Part shown: positions 8,919 to 16,342 of the stretch, piece by piece
Layout of the letters: every line of letters starts with the position of its first letter
Numbering within the stretch: position 1 is the first letter of the stretch
Source of the DNA: an uncultured Bacteroidales bacterium
GTDB lineage: Bacteria; Bacteroidota; Bacteroidia; Bacteroidales; Paludibacteraceae
NCBI GenBank assembly: GCA_900319005.1
Contig: ONMV01000010.1
Location: 1 to 45,092, forward strand
Length of the DNA stretch: 45,092 bases
Reading direction: 5' to 3'
Made by a program: the position numbers and the translations under genes
The notes under the pieces: model-generated
Database searches by the model: none
Told to the model about the DNA's origin: nothing
What the model saw: only the letters and a program-made list of their open reading frames with translations

Positions 8919-10157
8919 TCATTGTTCATTTTTTTCAAACAGATCTTGATAGATCTTTTGCGTAGCGCCGAGTTCGCTATGCACATATTCAGCAGCTTTG
9001 GCGCCAATTGTTTTGTATTGATCAAGGGCGGTAGTAAGCGCTGATTCCAACTCCCTGTAATTCTTGATACTCCTTGCTGCTCCGGAATCAATCAGTCCTT
9101 GTGCCTCTCGGAAATGACTATAGTTAGGACCGAATAGAACGGGCATACCATATGCCGCTGCTTCTATCGTGTTATGAATTCCAACCCCGAATCCGCCGCC
9201 TATGTATGCTACCTGTCCGAAACGGTAGATAGAGGAGAGTAGCCCCATTGTATCGACTATCAGTATGCTCGCTTGCTGCAGAATATTCCGCTGACTGACC
9301 TTGTCTTTCATCCCGCTAACTGCCGAGTAACGCACTATCCGTCCTTGGAACAAGCGGAAAATAAAATGCAGGTGTTTCGGGTCTATTTCATGCGGCACAA
9401 GAATCAGTTTGGCTCTCGGTTCTGACTGCATGTACTGCGCAAACAAAACCTCATCTTTGGGCCAAGTACTACCGGCTACGATGACGTGTTGAGACCCTTC
9501 GGCAAAATGCGACACAAGCGTCAGATCTTTCGTGTCCGCCGCACGAAGCTCCATCATCCGGTCGAAACGTGTGTCGCCCGCTACGCATACGTTGGCTATG
9601 CCATGTTTCGCCAAGAGTACAAGCGATGCCTGATCTTGTACGTATATTTGCGTGAAACATTTGAGCAACTTCAAATGCAACTTACCCCATGGAAGGAAGA
9701 AGAGTTGATTGGGACGGAAGATAGCGCAAATACTATAGGTCGGGATATTCCGTTTCTTGAGTTCACGCAGGTAGGCGGGCCAAAACTCATACTTGACAAA
9801 GATGGCCATCTTCGGTTGCAGAGCTTCTAAAAAACGCTTGGCGTTACGCGATGTAGCGAAGGGGAGGTAATAAATCCCGTCTGCATGGGGGTATGACTTA
9901 CGCGCTTCATAGCCCGAAGGGCTGAAGAACGTCACTACAATCTGCTGCTCCGGGCGTTCACGACGAAGCCGCTCTATAATCGGACGTGCTTGCTCAAACT
10001 CACCCACTGATGCCGCATGAAACCAGATCGGAGATCTCATACTTGAACTTTGCTCTTTGAGCTTCGAAATAGTCTCGCGCTGCCCACGAACCAACTGCTG
10101 AGCCTTTTTATGACCCAGTAACGCTGCTATCCTTATACAAAAAAAATAGAAATACAC
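8919..10157 (-). CDS. kdtA: 3-deoxy-D-manno-octulosonic acid (Kdo) transferase
   Basis: 412 residues, GT30 family. It adds Kdo to lipid A precursor at the inner face of the cytoplasmic membrane. An N-terminal hydrophobic anchor (FYFFCIRIAALLG) is followed by the acceptor-site motif FHAASVGEFEQARPI with the conserved Glu, then KYEFWPAYLRE and the donor-domain sequences VAGSTWPKDE and YIGGGFGVGIHNTIEAA. The start is a GTG at 10155-10157; no in-frame ATG lies near, and the sequence after it matches the family N-terminus. A strong promoter sits at 10183-10214, giving a leader of about 18 bases. It is the first gene of the kdtA-hisS-DUF1599-DoxX unit. Also called waaA. Confidence 0.94.
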   Translation of the reverse strand: MYFYFFCIRIAALLGHKKAQQLVRGQRETISKLKEQSSSMRSPIWFHAASVGEFEQARPIIERLRRERPEQQIVVTFFSPSGYEARKSYPHADGIYYLPFATSRNAKRFLEALQPKMAIFVKYEFWPAYLRELKKRNIPTYSICAIFRPNQLFFLPWGKLHLKLLKCFTQIYVQDQASLVLLAKHGIANVCVAGDTRFDRMMELRAADTKDLTLVSHFAEGSQHVIVAGSTWPKDEVLFAQYMQSEPRAKLILVPHEIDPKHLHFIFRLFQGRIVRYSAVSGMKDKVSQRNILQQASILIVDTMGLLSSIYRFGQVAYIGGGFGVGIHNTIEAAAYGMPVLFGPNYSHFREAQGLIDSGAARSIKNYRELESALTTALDQYKTIGAKAAEYVHSELGATQKIYQDLFEKNEQ

Positions 10158-10182
10158 TTTTGGGGTATTAACAAATCGGCTG

Positions 10183-10214
10183 CAAAATTACAACAAATTT
10201 TGCATATATGCAAG
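10183..10214 (-). promoter_or_regulatory. Promoter of kdtA with palindromic -33 region
   Basis: Read leftward: CTTG, 20 bases, then TAATTTTG (10190-10183). The -33 box is part of the exact palindrome TTGCATATATGCAA. Confidence 0.85.
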
Positions 10215-10224
10215 CGTTCGGGAA

Positions 10225-10350
10225 TTTTTTTTGAGAAAAGGAGCGATTTATCGCGTCTTAAAGGTCCCTGAGCGTCAATCGGGAGCTTGCTCACGGATAG
10301 GCGCTCAGGGTCCTTTAAGGAGAGACCTTAGTCTTTTTTCTCAAAAAAAA
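10225..10350. other. 126-base imperfect inverted-repeat structure, function unknown
   Basis: Outer arms of 15 bases (10225-10239 and 10336-10350, eight T then GAGAAAA, and its complement) are perfect. Inner arms of 18 bases (10257-10274 and 10302-10319, CTTAAAGGTCCCTGAGCG) pair with one mismatch. Unpaired segments lie between outer and inner arms and in the 27-base apical loop. It could be a structured RNA, a kdtA-side terminator-like element, or a remnant of a small mobile element. No open reading frame of note is inside. Confidence 0.65.
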
Positions 10351-10394
10351 TCCCCGCTCTTGCCTATATATCCCGCAAAATGCGAACGTATTTT

Positions 10395-10435
10395 CGGTGG
10401 GACCCTATTATATTTCTATAATAGGGAGGACCGAA
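10395..10435. other. Second hairpin in the same gene-free region
   Basis: CCCTATTATA (10403-10412) and TATAATAGGG (10417-10426) form a perfect 10-base stem with a TTTC loop. Outside it, TTCGGT pairs with ACCGAA across a small internal loop. It has no T-run, so it is not a clear terminator. Confidence 0.6.
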
Positions 10436-10523
10436 GTACAACCCTCCCCATCCCCAATTATCAACTCTCTACTCTCAAAATTTTCGCTTGTCGAAAATAA
10501 TCGTTCGAGCGAAGCGAGATAAG

Positions 10524-10587
10524 AATTGTCAATTCTCAATTCTCAACTATCAACTATCAATTGCCAACTATCAACTCTCAAATTGTC
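10524..10587. repeat. Array of about nine 7-base units, intergenic
   Basis: Units AATTGTC, AATTCTC, AATTCTC, AACTATC, AACTATC, AATTGCC, AACTATC, AACTCTC, then AAATTGTC. This is the longest and clearest of the window's 7-base arrays. It ends a few bases before the next promoter. Confidence 0.88.
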
Positions 10588-10593
10588 AAAAAA

Positions 10594-10625
10594 TTTGCAT
10601 ATATCAATTTTTTTTTGTACCTTTG
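10594..10625 (+). promoter_or_regulatory. Promoter of the 10772 gene
   Basis: TTTG (10594-10597), 20 bases, TACCTTTG (10618-10625). It predicts a leader of about 140 bases before the ATG at 10772, longer than at most genes here. I see no ORF or clear structure in that leader. Confidence 0.8.
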
Positions 10626-10771
10626 CACCGGATTTCAATAATCATCTTTCCCTCTCCAATTTATGCCCATCGACTTAACTCCTGAGGTATTTCGAGACCG
10701 GAACATATGTATCCTAGACCATATTTAAAATCGAAACTTATAACACACACATTTACAATACATTACAAACT

Positions 10772-11422
10772 ATGTCACAGCACTTAAAAACAACGGTTAT
10801 TAACGGTTTGGCGCGCACGATTGCTACTTTCGTTCAACTCCCGCCTTCCACCCCTGTTTATTCCAAAGGGGTGCGTTATTTCGTGCCTGCGGAATGTATC
10901 CAATACCTCTGGGGAGCCATGAATAAACTCAAAATCGGTCAAAAACGCCGCAAACACATCATCGTCCGCTATTCTCCCCATCGTCCCGGCTTGCTTCAAC
11001 TCTACACCTACCATTTCCCCAAGACTTGGTCGGCTGCCTGTCAAGCTAACCGTGAGATCATCAAACTCGCACAACGCCGTGCTCACGCCTTGGAACACAG
11101 CTATACCCGAGAAGCCCTCGAATGGCGGATCCGCTTCTTCAAGCATTATTACCGTGTTATCAAAGGTCATCAGCAGCCGGAACCGGGACTCAAAGCCTAT
11201 TCCCGTTTCTATCAATATGTCTATGTCTGTATCTACCGAGACCTCAAAGCCGCTCTACAACCGTCATTTAACGACCAAATCCCAACGAACCTCCCCGCTT
11301 TTGAGCCGCTTTCTGCTCTCTCATACTACCGAAAGAGACGCTACGCATATGGCATTAATGATAATTATTCGCCAAATCTCAAAAAAAATAACAGAATATT
11401 TGCATATATGCAAAAATTGTAG
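10772..11422 (+). CDS. Basic protein of unknown function
   Basis: 216 residues that I do not recognise. It is rich in Lys, Arg, Tyr and His (for example IGQKRRKHIIVRYSPHR near residues 53-70 and YRKRRYAYG near 185-193), has no signal peptide or membrane segment, and could bind nucleic acid, though nothing proves that. Its own promoter lies at 10594-10625, and codon use looks like its neighbours. The 3' end is odd: the last codons (FAYMQKL and the TAG at 11420-11422) are made from the -33 palindrome and spacer of the next gene's promoter. Either the promoter sits inside the gene or an original stop was lost and translation runs into it. Confidence 0.7.
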   Translation: MSQHLKTTVINGLARTIATFVQLPPSTPVYSKGVRYFVPAECIQYLWGAMNKLKIGQKRRKHIIVRYSPHRPGLLQLYTYHFPKTWSAACQANREIIKLAQRRAHALEHSYTREALEWRIRFFKHYYRVIKGHQQPEPGLKAYSRFYQYVYVCIYRDLKAALQPSFNDQIPTNLPAFEPLSALSYYRKRRYAYGINDNYSPNLKKNNRIFAYMQKL

Positions 11423-11430
11423 TAACTTTG
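11399..11430 (+). promoter_or_regulatory. Promoter of the beta-CASP nuclease gene
   Basis: TTTG (11399-11402), 20 bases, TAACTTTG (11423-11430), with the exact TTGCATATATGCAA palindrome. It overlaps the last codons of the upstream gene. Confidence 0.85.
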
Positions 11431-11452
11431 CAGCATCAAATATGTATGAGCC

Positions 11453-12895
11453 ATGAAGATACAATTTTTAGGCGCTACGCGCGAAGTAACGGGTAGTAAG
11501 CATTTGATCACCACCGATTCGGGGCATACTATCTTATTGGACTGCGGTATGTATCAGGGTAAAGGTATGGAGACTGATGCTGCTAACAGGGACTTGGGGT
11601 TTGATCCCGCTAAGTTGGATTGTGTGGTCCTCAGCCACGCGCATATAGACCATTCGGGGCTGATTCCTTATATCGTGAAGATGGGCTTCAAAGGGGATAT
11701 CTACTGCACCCCGGCAACCCGCGATCTATGTGCATTGATGCTGACCGATACTGCCTTCATCCAAGAGCAGGATGTGCGTACTTATAACAAGAAAATTGAC
11801 AAGCAGAACCCGCATAAGGAGAAGGGAAAGAAATATAAGATTGAGCCGCTTTATACCCAGCAGGATGTGAACAAAGCGATGAAGCATTTCGTAACCTATA
11901 GTTACGACCGCAGGTTCAGAGTGTTTGACGATGTGCTCCTTACTTTTACCAATTCCGGTCACATGCTCGGCGGAGCTGTTTGCAGTCTGGAGATCTATGA
12001 GAACGATACTAACGACCAAAAACGCTGGAAGCGCTTAACCTATACTGGGGACATCGGACGGAAGCATTGCCATATTCTGCCGTCTCCGCAACTCTTCCCG
12101 CAATGCGATTACCTGATTTGTGAATCAACATACGGAGATCGTCTGCATGAGGATGCAGAGGTGACGGAAGAGCAACTATTGGGCGTTGTGGAAGATACTT
12201 GTGTATATCGCAAAGGACAACTCCTGATTCCTTCTTTCTCAGTCGGACGTACACAGGAGATTGTTTATGTCCTCAACCAACTGTACAACGATGGGCGTTT
12301 GCCACATATTCCGGTCTATGTGGACAGCCCGATGAGTACGAATGCAACCCAGATCTTCCGCATGTATCCCGATGAGTTAAGCGACGAAGTGCGGGATACG
12401 ATGCAGTTTGATCCCGATCCATTTGGCTTTAACACCCTGCGTTATATCACGGATATCCGGGAATCGAAAGCATTGAACCATAAGGACGAACCCTGTATCA
12501 TCATCTCTGCTTCGGGCATGTTGGAGGCTGGACGAATCAAGCATCATGTAGCGAACCATATATCCGATCCGCGTTGTACTATCCTCATTGTAGGGTATTG
12601 CGAACCAACGACCTTGGGTGCTCGTATTCAACAGCCCGGCCTGCAGTGGATCTCCATCTTCGGACTGGATCGTAAGATCAAAGCCCAAATAACAAAGATT
12701 GAAGGTTTCTCCGGGCATGGTGATTATAAGGAAATGATTGATTATCTGACACGAAGCCTTGCTGTTGAACAGGTACAACGTGTATTTGTAGTGCATGGAG
12801 ACGAGAATGCTGCCGAGGCTTACAAAGGACATCTCCATGAGGCGGGATTCAAAAATATTGAGGTGCCTCAGAAAGGCGAAACAGTAGAATTATAA
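11453..12895 (+). CDS. MBL-fold beta-CASP RNA-processing nuclease (CPSF73/Ysh1-like)
   Basis: 480 residues. The metallo-beta-lactamase core shows the metal motif HAHIDHSG near residue 62, SGHMLGG near 169 and YTGDIG near 200. The beta-CASP insert follows, with SFSVGRTQE and DSPMS. Then come SASGMLEAGRIKHH and the C-terminal FSGHGD of the RMMBL domain. These indicate a zinc-dependent RNA endo- or exonuclease of the CPSF73-like bacterial branch, not RNase J, which is longer. Substrate is unknown. A palindromic promoter at 11399-11430 drives it, and tsaD and the exosortase-like gene follow within 10 bases, suggesting one operon. Confidence 0.93.
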   Translation: MKIQFLGATREVTGSKHLITTDSGHTILLDCGMYQGKGMETDAANRDLGFDPAKLDCVVLSHAHIDHSGLIPYIVKMGFKGDIYCTPATRDLCALMLTDTAFIQEQDVRTYNKKIDKQNPHKEKGKKYKIEPLYTQQDVNKAMKHFVTYSYDRRFRVFDDVLLTFTNSGHMLGGAVCSLEIYENDTNDQKRWKRLTYTGDIGRKHCHILPSPQLFPQCDYLICESTYGDRLHEDAEVTEEQLLGVVEDTCVYRKGQLLIPSFSVGRTQEIVYVLNQLYNDGRLPHIPVYVDSPMSTNATQIFRMYPDELSDEVRDTMQFDPDPFGFNTLRYITDIRESKALNHKDEPCIIISASGMLEAGRIKHHVANHISDPRCTILIVGYCEPTTLGARIQQPGLQWISIFGLDRKIKAQITKIEGFSGHGDYKEMIDYLTRSLAVEQVQRVFVVHGDENAAEAYKGHLHEAGFKNIEVPQKGETVEL

Positions 12896-12903
12896 CTATT
12901 TAT

Positions 12904-13950
12904 ATGGAAAAACCAATCGTTATATTAGCGATCGAATCGAGTTGTGATGATACCTCCTCCGCGGTGATTGTGGACGGGGTGCTGCGCAGTAATGTGATTG
13001 CGAGCCAGAAGGTGCATGAGGAGTACGGAGGTGTGGTGCCGGAATTGGCAAGTCGTGCCCATCAATTGAATATCTTACCGGTGGTGGATACAGCGCTCAA
13101 GCGTGCGGGGGTGAGCAAAGAGGATATCTCTGCAATCGCTTTCACCCGTGGTCCAGGTTTGTTGGGGTCGTTGCTTGTGGGTACCTCTTTTGCGAAAGGA
13201 CTCGCTTTGTCGCTCAACGTACCGATTATTGATGTGAACCATTTGCAGGGGCATGTGCTCGCGCATTTTGTGGAGGATGGAACAGGTCTTCCGCATCCCA
13301 CTTTCCCGTTCTTATGTCTGCTCGTTAGCGGAGGTAACAGCCAGATAGTGCTCGTCAAAGCCTATAACGACATGCAGATCATCGGTCAGACAATCGATGA
13401 TGCAGCGGGGGAAGCCTTCGATAAATGTGCTAAAGTACTGGGACTGCCTTACCCGGGAGGACCGTGGATAGATAAGCTCGCTAAGCTTGGCGATGCTACC
13501 AAGTATCCCTTCGCCAAACCTAATATAGCCGGTTATGACTACTCCTTCTCGGGACTGAAGACCTCTTTCCTTTATACGCTCCGTGATTTGCTCAAGGCGC
13601 ATAACGTAGATACGATTGATGCCTTGGCGGAGAAGATTCCGAACTTGCGGGAAGACATGTGTGCAAGTCTGCAAGCGACGGTAGTGGATATACTCATGCG
13701 CAAACTGAAGAAAGCAGCTAAGGATTTGGGTATCAACCAAGTAGCGGTTGCAGGAGGAGTGAGCGCGAATAGTGCGTTACGACAGGCATTTATTGACTAC
13801 GGTAAGAAATATCATTGGACGGTCTTCATTCCGCCTTTTAGTTTCACAACTGACAATGCTGCAATGATTTGTCAGGCGGGCTATTTCAAGTATTTGGGAA
13901 AAGAATTTTGTGCTATCGACGAAGTGCCGTTTGCGAAAACTCAAATATAA
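12904..13950 (+). CDS. tsaD: tRNA N6-threonylcarbamoyladenosine transferase
   Basis: 348 residues. It transfers threonylcarbamoyl to A37 of ANN-decoding tRNAs, acting with TsaB and TsaE. Motifs: AIESSCDDTSSAVI at the N-terminus, the metal-binding HQLNILP and HLQGHV histidines, SGGNSQIV, DDAAGEAFDKCAKVLGLPYPGG, FSGLKTSFLY, AGGVSANSALR and FTTDNAAMI. Length and motif spacing are normal for the bacterial Kae1/Gcp family. It is 8 bases after the nuclease gene and 3 bases before the exosortase-like gene. Confidence 0.97.
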   Translation: MEKPIVILAIESSCDDTSSAVIVDGVLRSNVIASQKVHEEYGGVVPELASRAHQLNILPVVDTALKRAGVSKEDISAIAFTRGPGLLGSLLVGTSFAKGLALSLNVPIIDVNHLQGHVLAHFVEDGTGLPHPTFPFLCLLVSGGNSQIVLVKAYNDMQIIGQTIDDAAGEAFDKCAKVLGLPYPGGPWIDKLAKLGDATKYPFAKPNIAGYDYSFSGLKTSFLYTLRDLLKAHNVDTIDALAEKIPNLREDMCASLQATVVDILMRKLKKAAKDLGINQVAVAGGVSANSALRQAFIDYGKKYHWTVFIPPFSFTTDNAAMICQAGYFKYLGKEFCAIDEVPFAKTQI

Positions 13951-13953
13951 GGA

Positions 13954-14532
13954 ATGGAACTCAAATCTCTAATCTCTAATCTCAAATCTCAAATCCGTCC
14001 ATATAGGGACGTGATCATTTTTATGGTCACGCTTCTCGTGGCGAACTTTTTCTGGAAGTTCACCTTCGTGGGGGATGAAGACGGAGAGAGGGTGACTTGG
14101 TTCGGCATGGATGTTACGGCGCCCTTTGAGATGATGTCCTGCCATATTGCGTCCGCTGTCTATTGGCTTCTTTCGCTCGGTCGCGACACTGTATATATGG
14201 TCGGGGATCACACCATTCGTTTCGATTCAGGCAGCGGAACCACTATTATTTGGGGCTGCTCGGGACTAAAGCAGAGTTTTATTTGGATGTGTCTGATCCT
14301 TACCGTACAAGGCGGATGGATTCATAAACTATGGTATATACCATTGGGATGGGGAGTGTGTTACGGATTTAATATATTGCGTATATTTCTTATCTCGCTC
14401 TTTATTGAGTTTCATCCGGAATGGTTTACTATTCTGCATGATTATATCTTCAAGTACCTTTTCTACGCCATTTTATTCGGTCTATGGGTTATCTTTGTTG
14501 AAAAGATACGGCCCAACGCTTCAAAGCACTAA
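13954..14532 (+). CDS. Exosortase/archaeosortase-like membrane protease, orphan
   Basis: 192 residues with about five membrane segments. The three hallmark residues of the exosortase/archaeosortase group are visible in order: C102 in WGCSGLKQS, R143 in NILRIFLIS and H162 in LHDYIFKYLFYAILF. In the family this triad processes proteins with a C-terminal PEP-CTERM-like tail and is often tied to exopolysaccharide systems. No polysaccharide genes or obvious substrate lie in the window. The first 16 residues (about ELKSLISNLKSQIR) are encoded by 7-base repeats at 13964-13998, so the native start may once have lain later. The 3' end overlaps the convergent antiporter gene by 44 bases. Confidence 0.82.
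   Translation: MELKSLISNLKSQIRPYRDVIIFMVTLLVANFFWKFTFVGDEDGERVTWFGMDVTAPFEMMSCHIASAVYWLLSLGRDTVYMVGDHTIRFDSGSGTTIIWGCSGLKQSFIWMCLILTVQGGWIHKLWYIPLGWGVCYGFNILRIFLISLFIEFHPEWFTILHDYIFKYLFYAILFGLWVIFVEKIRPNASKH
13964..13998. repeat. Five 7-base units at the start of the exosortase-like gene
   Basis: AATCTCT, AATCTCT, AATCTCA, AATCTCA, AATCCGT, immediately after the start codons. They encode most of the hydrophilic N-terminus. Confidence 0.85.
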
Positions 14533-16342
14533 CGATTTTCCATGTTCGGCTTGCTTGTGTGGTATCTCCTGTCAGGAGATCGGGGATTGCATTTCCTGTC
14601 TCTTGTTCCGGGTAAATGAGCATGTAACTATGGTCGCTGAAGAAACGCGACAACATATCCGGTACTTGTTCAAAGAGCGGGTTATAGGATGGGGTGGAAG
14701 GACGTGCATTGATCAGGATAATCAGGTCGTCCCGTGTCATCTGTTTTGCTATCATCAAGGCATCCTCCCAATCTTCCATTTCGCGATAAGAGGCGCGTAA
14801 GTATTTGCCTTTACGGAGACAGAAAGCCTGCAGTACTTTTTGGGTCTCTTCATTCGTGAAGAAAACAACTTTCGCTCCTAATTGACTGCTCAGACGACGG
14901 ATCAGACCAAAGCAGGAAATGAAATCATGCTCTTTCTCTGCGTACCGCGGAACTGCCACCAATATACGGGAAATCGTATTGAGGGGTTGTTGGGGATGAT
15001 AGATAAGCGCTGCTTTGCTCTGACGATTGATGAGGTTCATGGCTTCGCTCCAGTCGCTTTCCGAGGTGAACACAGGTTCGTTCAGTTCACTGAGCTCGCT
15101 TAACTCTTTGAGTTCGTAGTGCCGGTTTTCTCCTACTGTCATTAGGAGCCACGAGTTATCGGCTTTATCCGCCTCTAAGCGGGCTGCTTCTTGCAACGCT
15201 AACTGTTTGGCGGAATACTCGGTAACGAACGAAGCAGAGGTACATAGTACCAAAATCATCAGAATGGACGCATTGAGAATCTCCGGACCAAAGATACCTG
15301 TTTCATAACCCACTGTTACAATCGCGAGTGTTCCGGCAGCAGTAGCGTGCGTGAGACCGAAGATGAGTTGACGCTCTACTGCTTGCAAACCAAAACTCTT
15401 TTGTGCCAACCATGCGGCTAACCATTTGCCGGCTAATTTGGTAGCGATCATCACAACCGCAATAATGAGCGTAGCCCATCCGCTCCATAGAACAGACACA
15501 TCAATCATCATTCCCACGCCAATGAGGAAGAGCGGTACAAAGAGGTTATTACCCACGAAATTGATGCGCTGCATCACCGGACTGAGGTTAGGTACTAACT
15601 TATTCATCGCAACACCGCAGATGAAGGCACCTAAGATAGCTTCCAACCCACACCACTCTGCCATCCATGCAGAGACGGTCATCAGCGTCATAACAACCAT
15701 AAACCCCGTGGTGGGATCAGACCAGCGTTTGAAGAAACGTTGTGCTACTTTCGGGAAGATTACCAGTATATGCAGTAAGGTCAGCGCAATGCGGAAAAGT
15801 TGTCGCCATAACGGAATAGTTACTGTTTCTACTGCATCAAAATTACGCAATAAAGCCAGTACGAAGAGGGCTAAGGAGATTGAAAGCATCGTACCGCCGA
15901 TAGCGATATTCACCGCCTCGTTCTTCTGTACCCCGTAACGGTTGACAATAGGATAAGTCATCAGCGTGTGGCTTCCATACATGGCGCCTAATAGTGCACT
16001 GGTGATCCAATCATAACCTAAAAGCAGACTCGTAATGAATCCTAATCCGAAAGGAAAAAGAAAAGAGTAGAGACCAAATATGGTTGCCCGTCCGCGTTGC
16101 TGCCTGAAATCATTGATGTCCACCTCTATACCGGCTTGAAGCATGATATAAAGCATACCTATCTTACCAAGCGTTTGGATCACATCTCCACCGCTGATGA
16201 GATGCCAACCGTTCTGACCGATACAGATGCCTACGATGATAAATCCCACTATGCTGGGGATGCGTATCTTACGGCAAATCATCGGAACGAACAAGGTGGT
16301 TGCCAATAAAATGGCGATGATGGCAAGAGGGTTTGTTATCAT
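14489..16342 (-). CDS. CPA2-family cation/proton antiporter with C-terminal USP-like domain
   Basis: 617 residues. About 12 membrane segments occupy residues 1-375 (start [19 protein letters not shown]; later GAFICGVAMNKLVP and VGNNLFVPLFLIGVGMMID). From about residue 400 a soluble domain shows alternating strands and helices (RILVAVPRYAEKEHD, VVFFTNEE, DDLIILINARP), resembling universal-stress-protein regulatory domains. Family members exchange Na+ or K+ for H+ across the inner membrane. ELKELSELSELNE near residue 412 is encoded by 9-base repeats. The ATG overlaps the uvrA stop as ATGA, so translation is coupled. The 3' end overlaps the exosortase-like gene. Ion specificity cannot be read. 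Confidence 0.9.
   Translation of the reverse strand: MITNPLAIIAILLATTLFVPMICRKIRIPSIVGFIIVGICIGQNGWHLISGGDVIQTLGKIGMLYIMLQAGIEVDINDFRQQRGRATIFGLYSFLFPFGLGFITSLLLGYDWITSALLGAMYGSHTLMTYPIVNRYGVQKNEAVNIAIGGTMLSISLALFVLALLRNFDAVETVTIPLWRQLFRIALTLLHILVIFPKVAQRFFKRWSDPTTGFMVVMTLMTVSAWMAEWCGLEAILGAFICGVAMNKLVPNLSPVMQRINFVGNNLFVPLFLIGVGMMIDVSVLWSGWATLIIAVVMIATKLAGKWLAAWLAQKSFGLQAVERQLIFGLTHATAAGTLAIVTVGYETGIFGPEILNASILMILVLCTSASFVTEYSAKQLALQEAARLEADKADNSWLLMTVGENRHYELKELSELSELNEPVFTSESDWSEAMNLINRQSKAALIYHPQQPLNTISRILVAVPRYAEKEHDFISCFGLIRRLSSQLGAKVVFFTNEETQKVLQAFCLRKGKYLRASYREMEDWEDALMIAKQMTRDDLIILINARPSTPSYNPLFEQVPDMLSRFFSDHSYMLIYPEQETGNAIPDLLTGDTTQASRTWKIVSALKRWAVSFQQR
15080..15115. repeat. Four 9-base units in the antiporter gene
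   Basis: GTTCAGTTC, ACTGAGCTC, GCTTAACTC, TTTGAGTTC on the plus strand. On the coding strand they give four Glu-Leu-x tripeptides in the linker between the membrane and soluble domains. Confidence 0.7.

Noticed and set aside
10225-10350. Insertion sequence or MITE
   Set aside because: I see no transposase and no flanking target duplication, and outer arms are low complexity, so I only call it a structured element.
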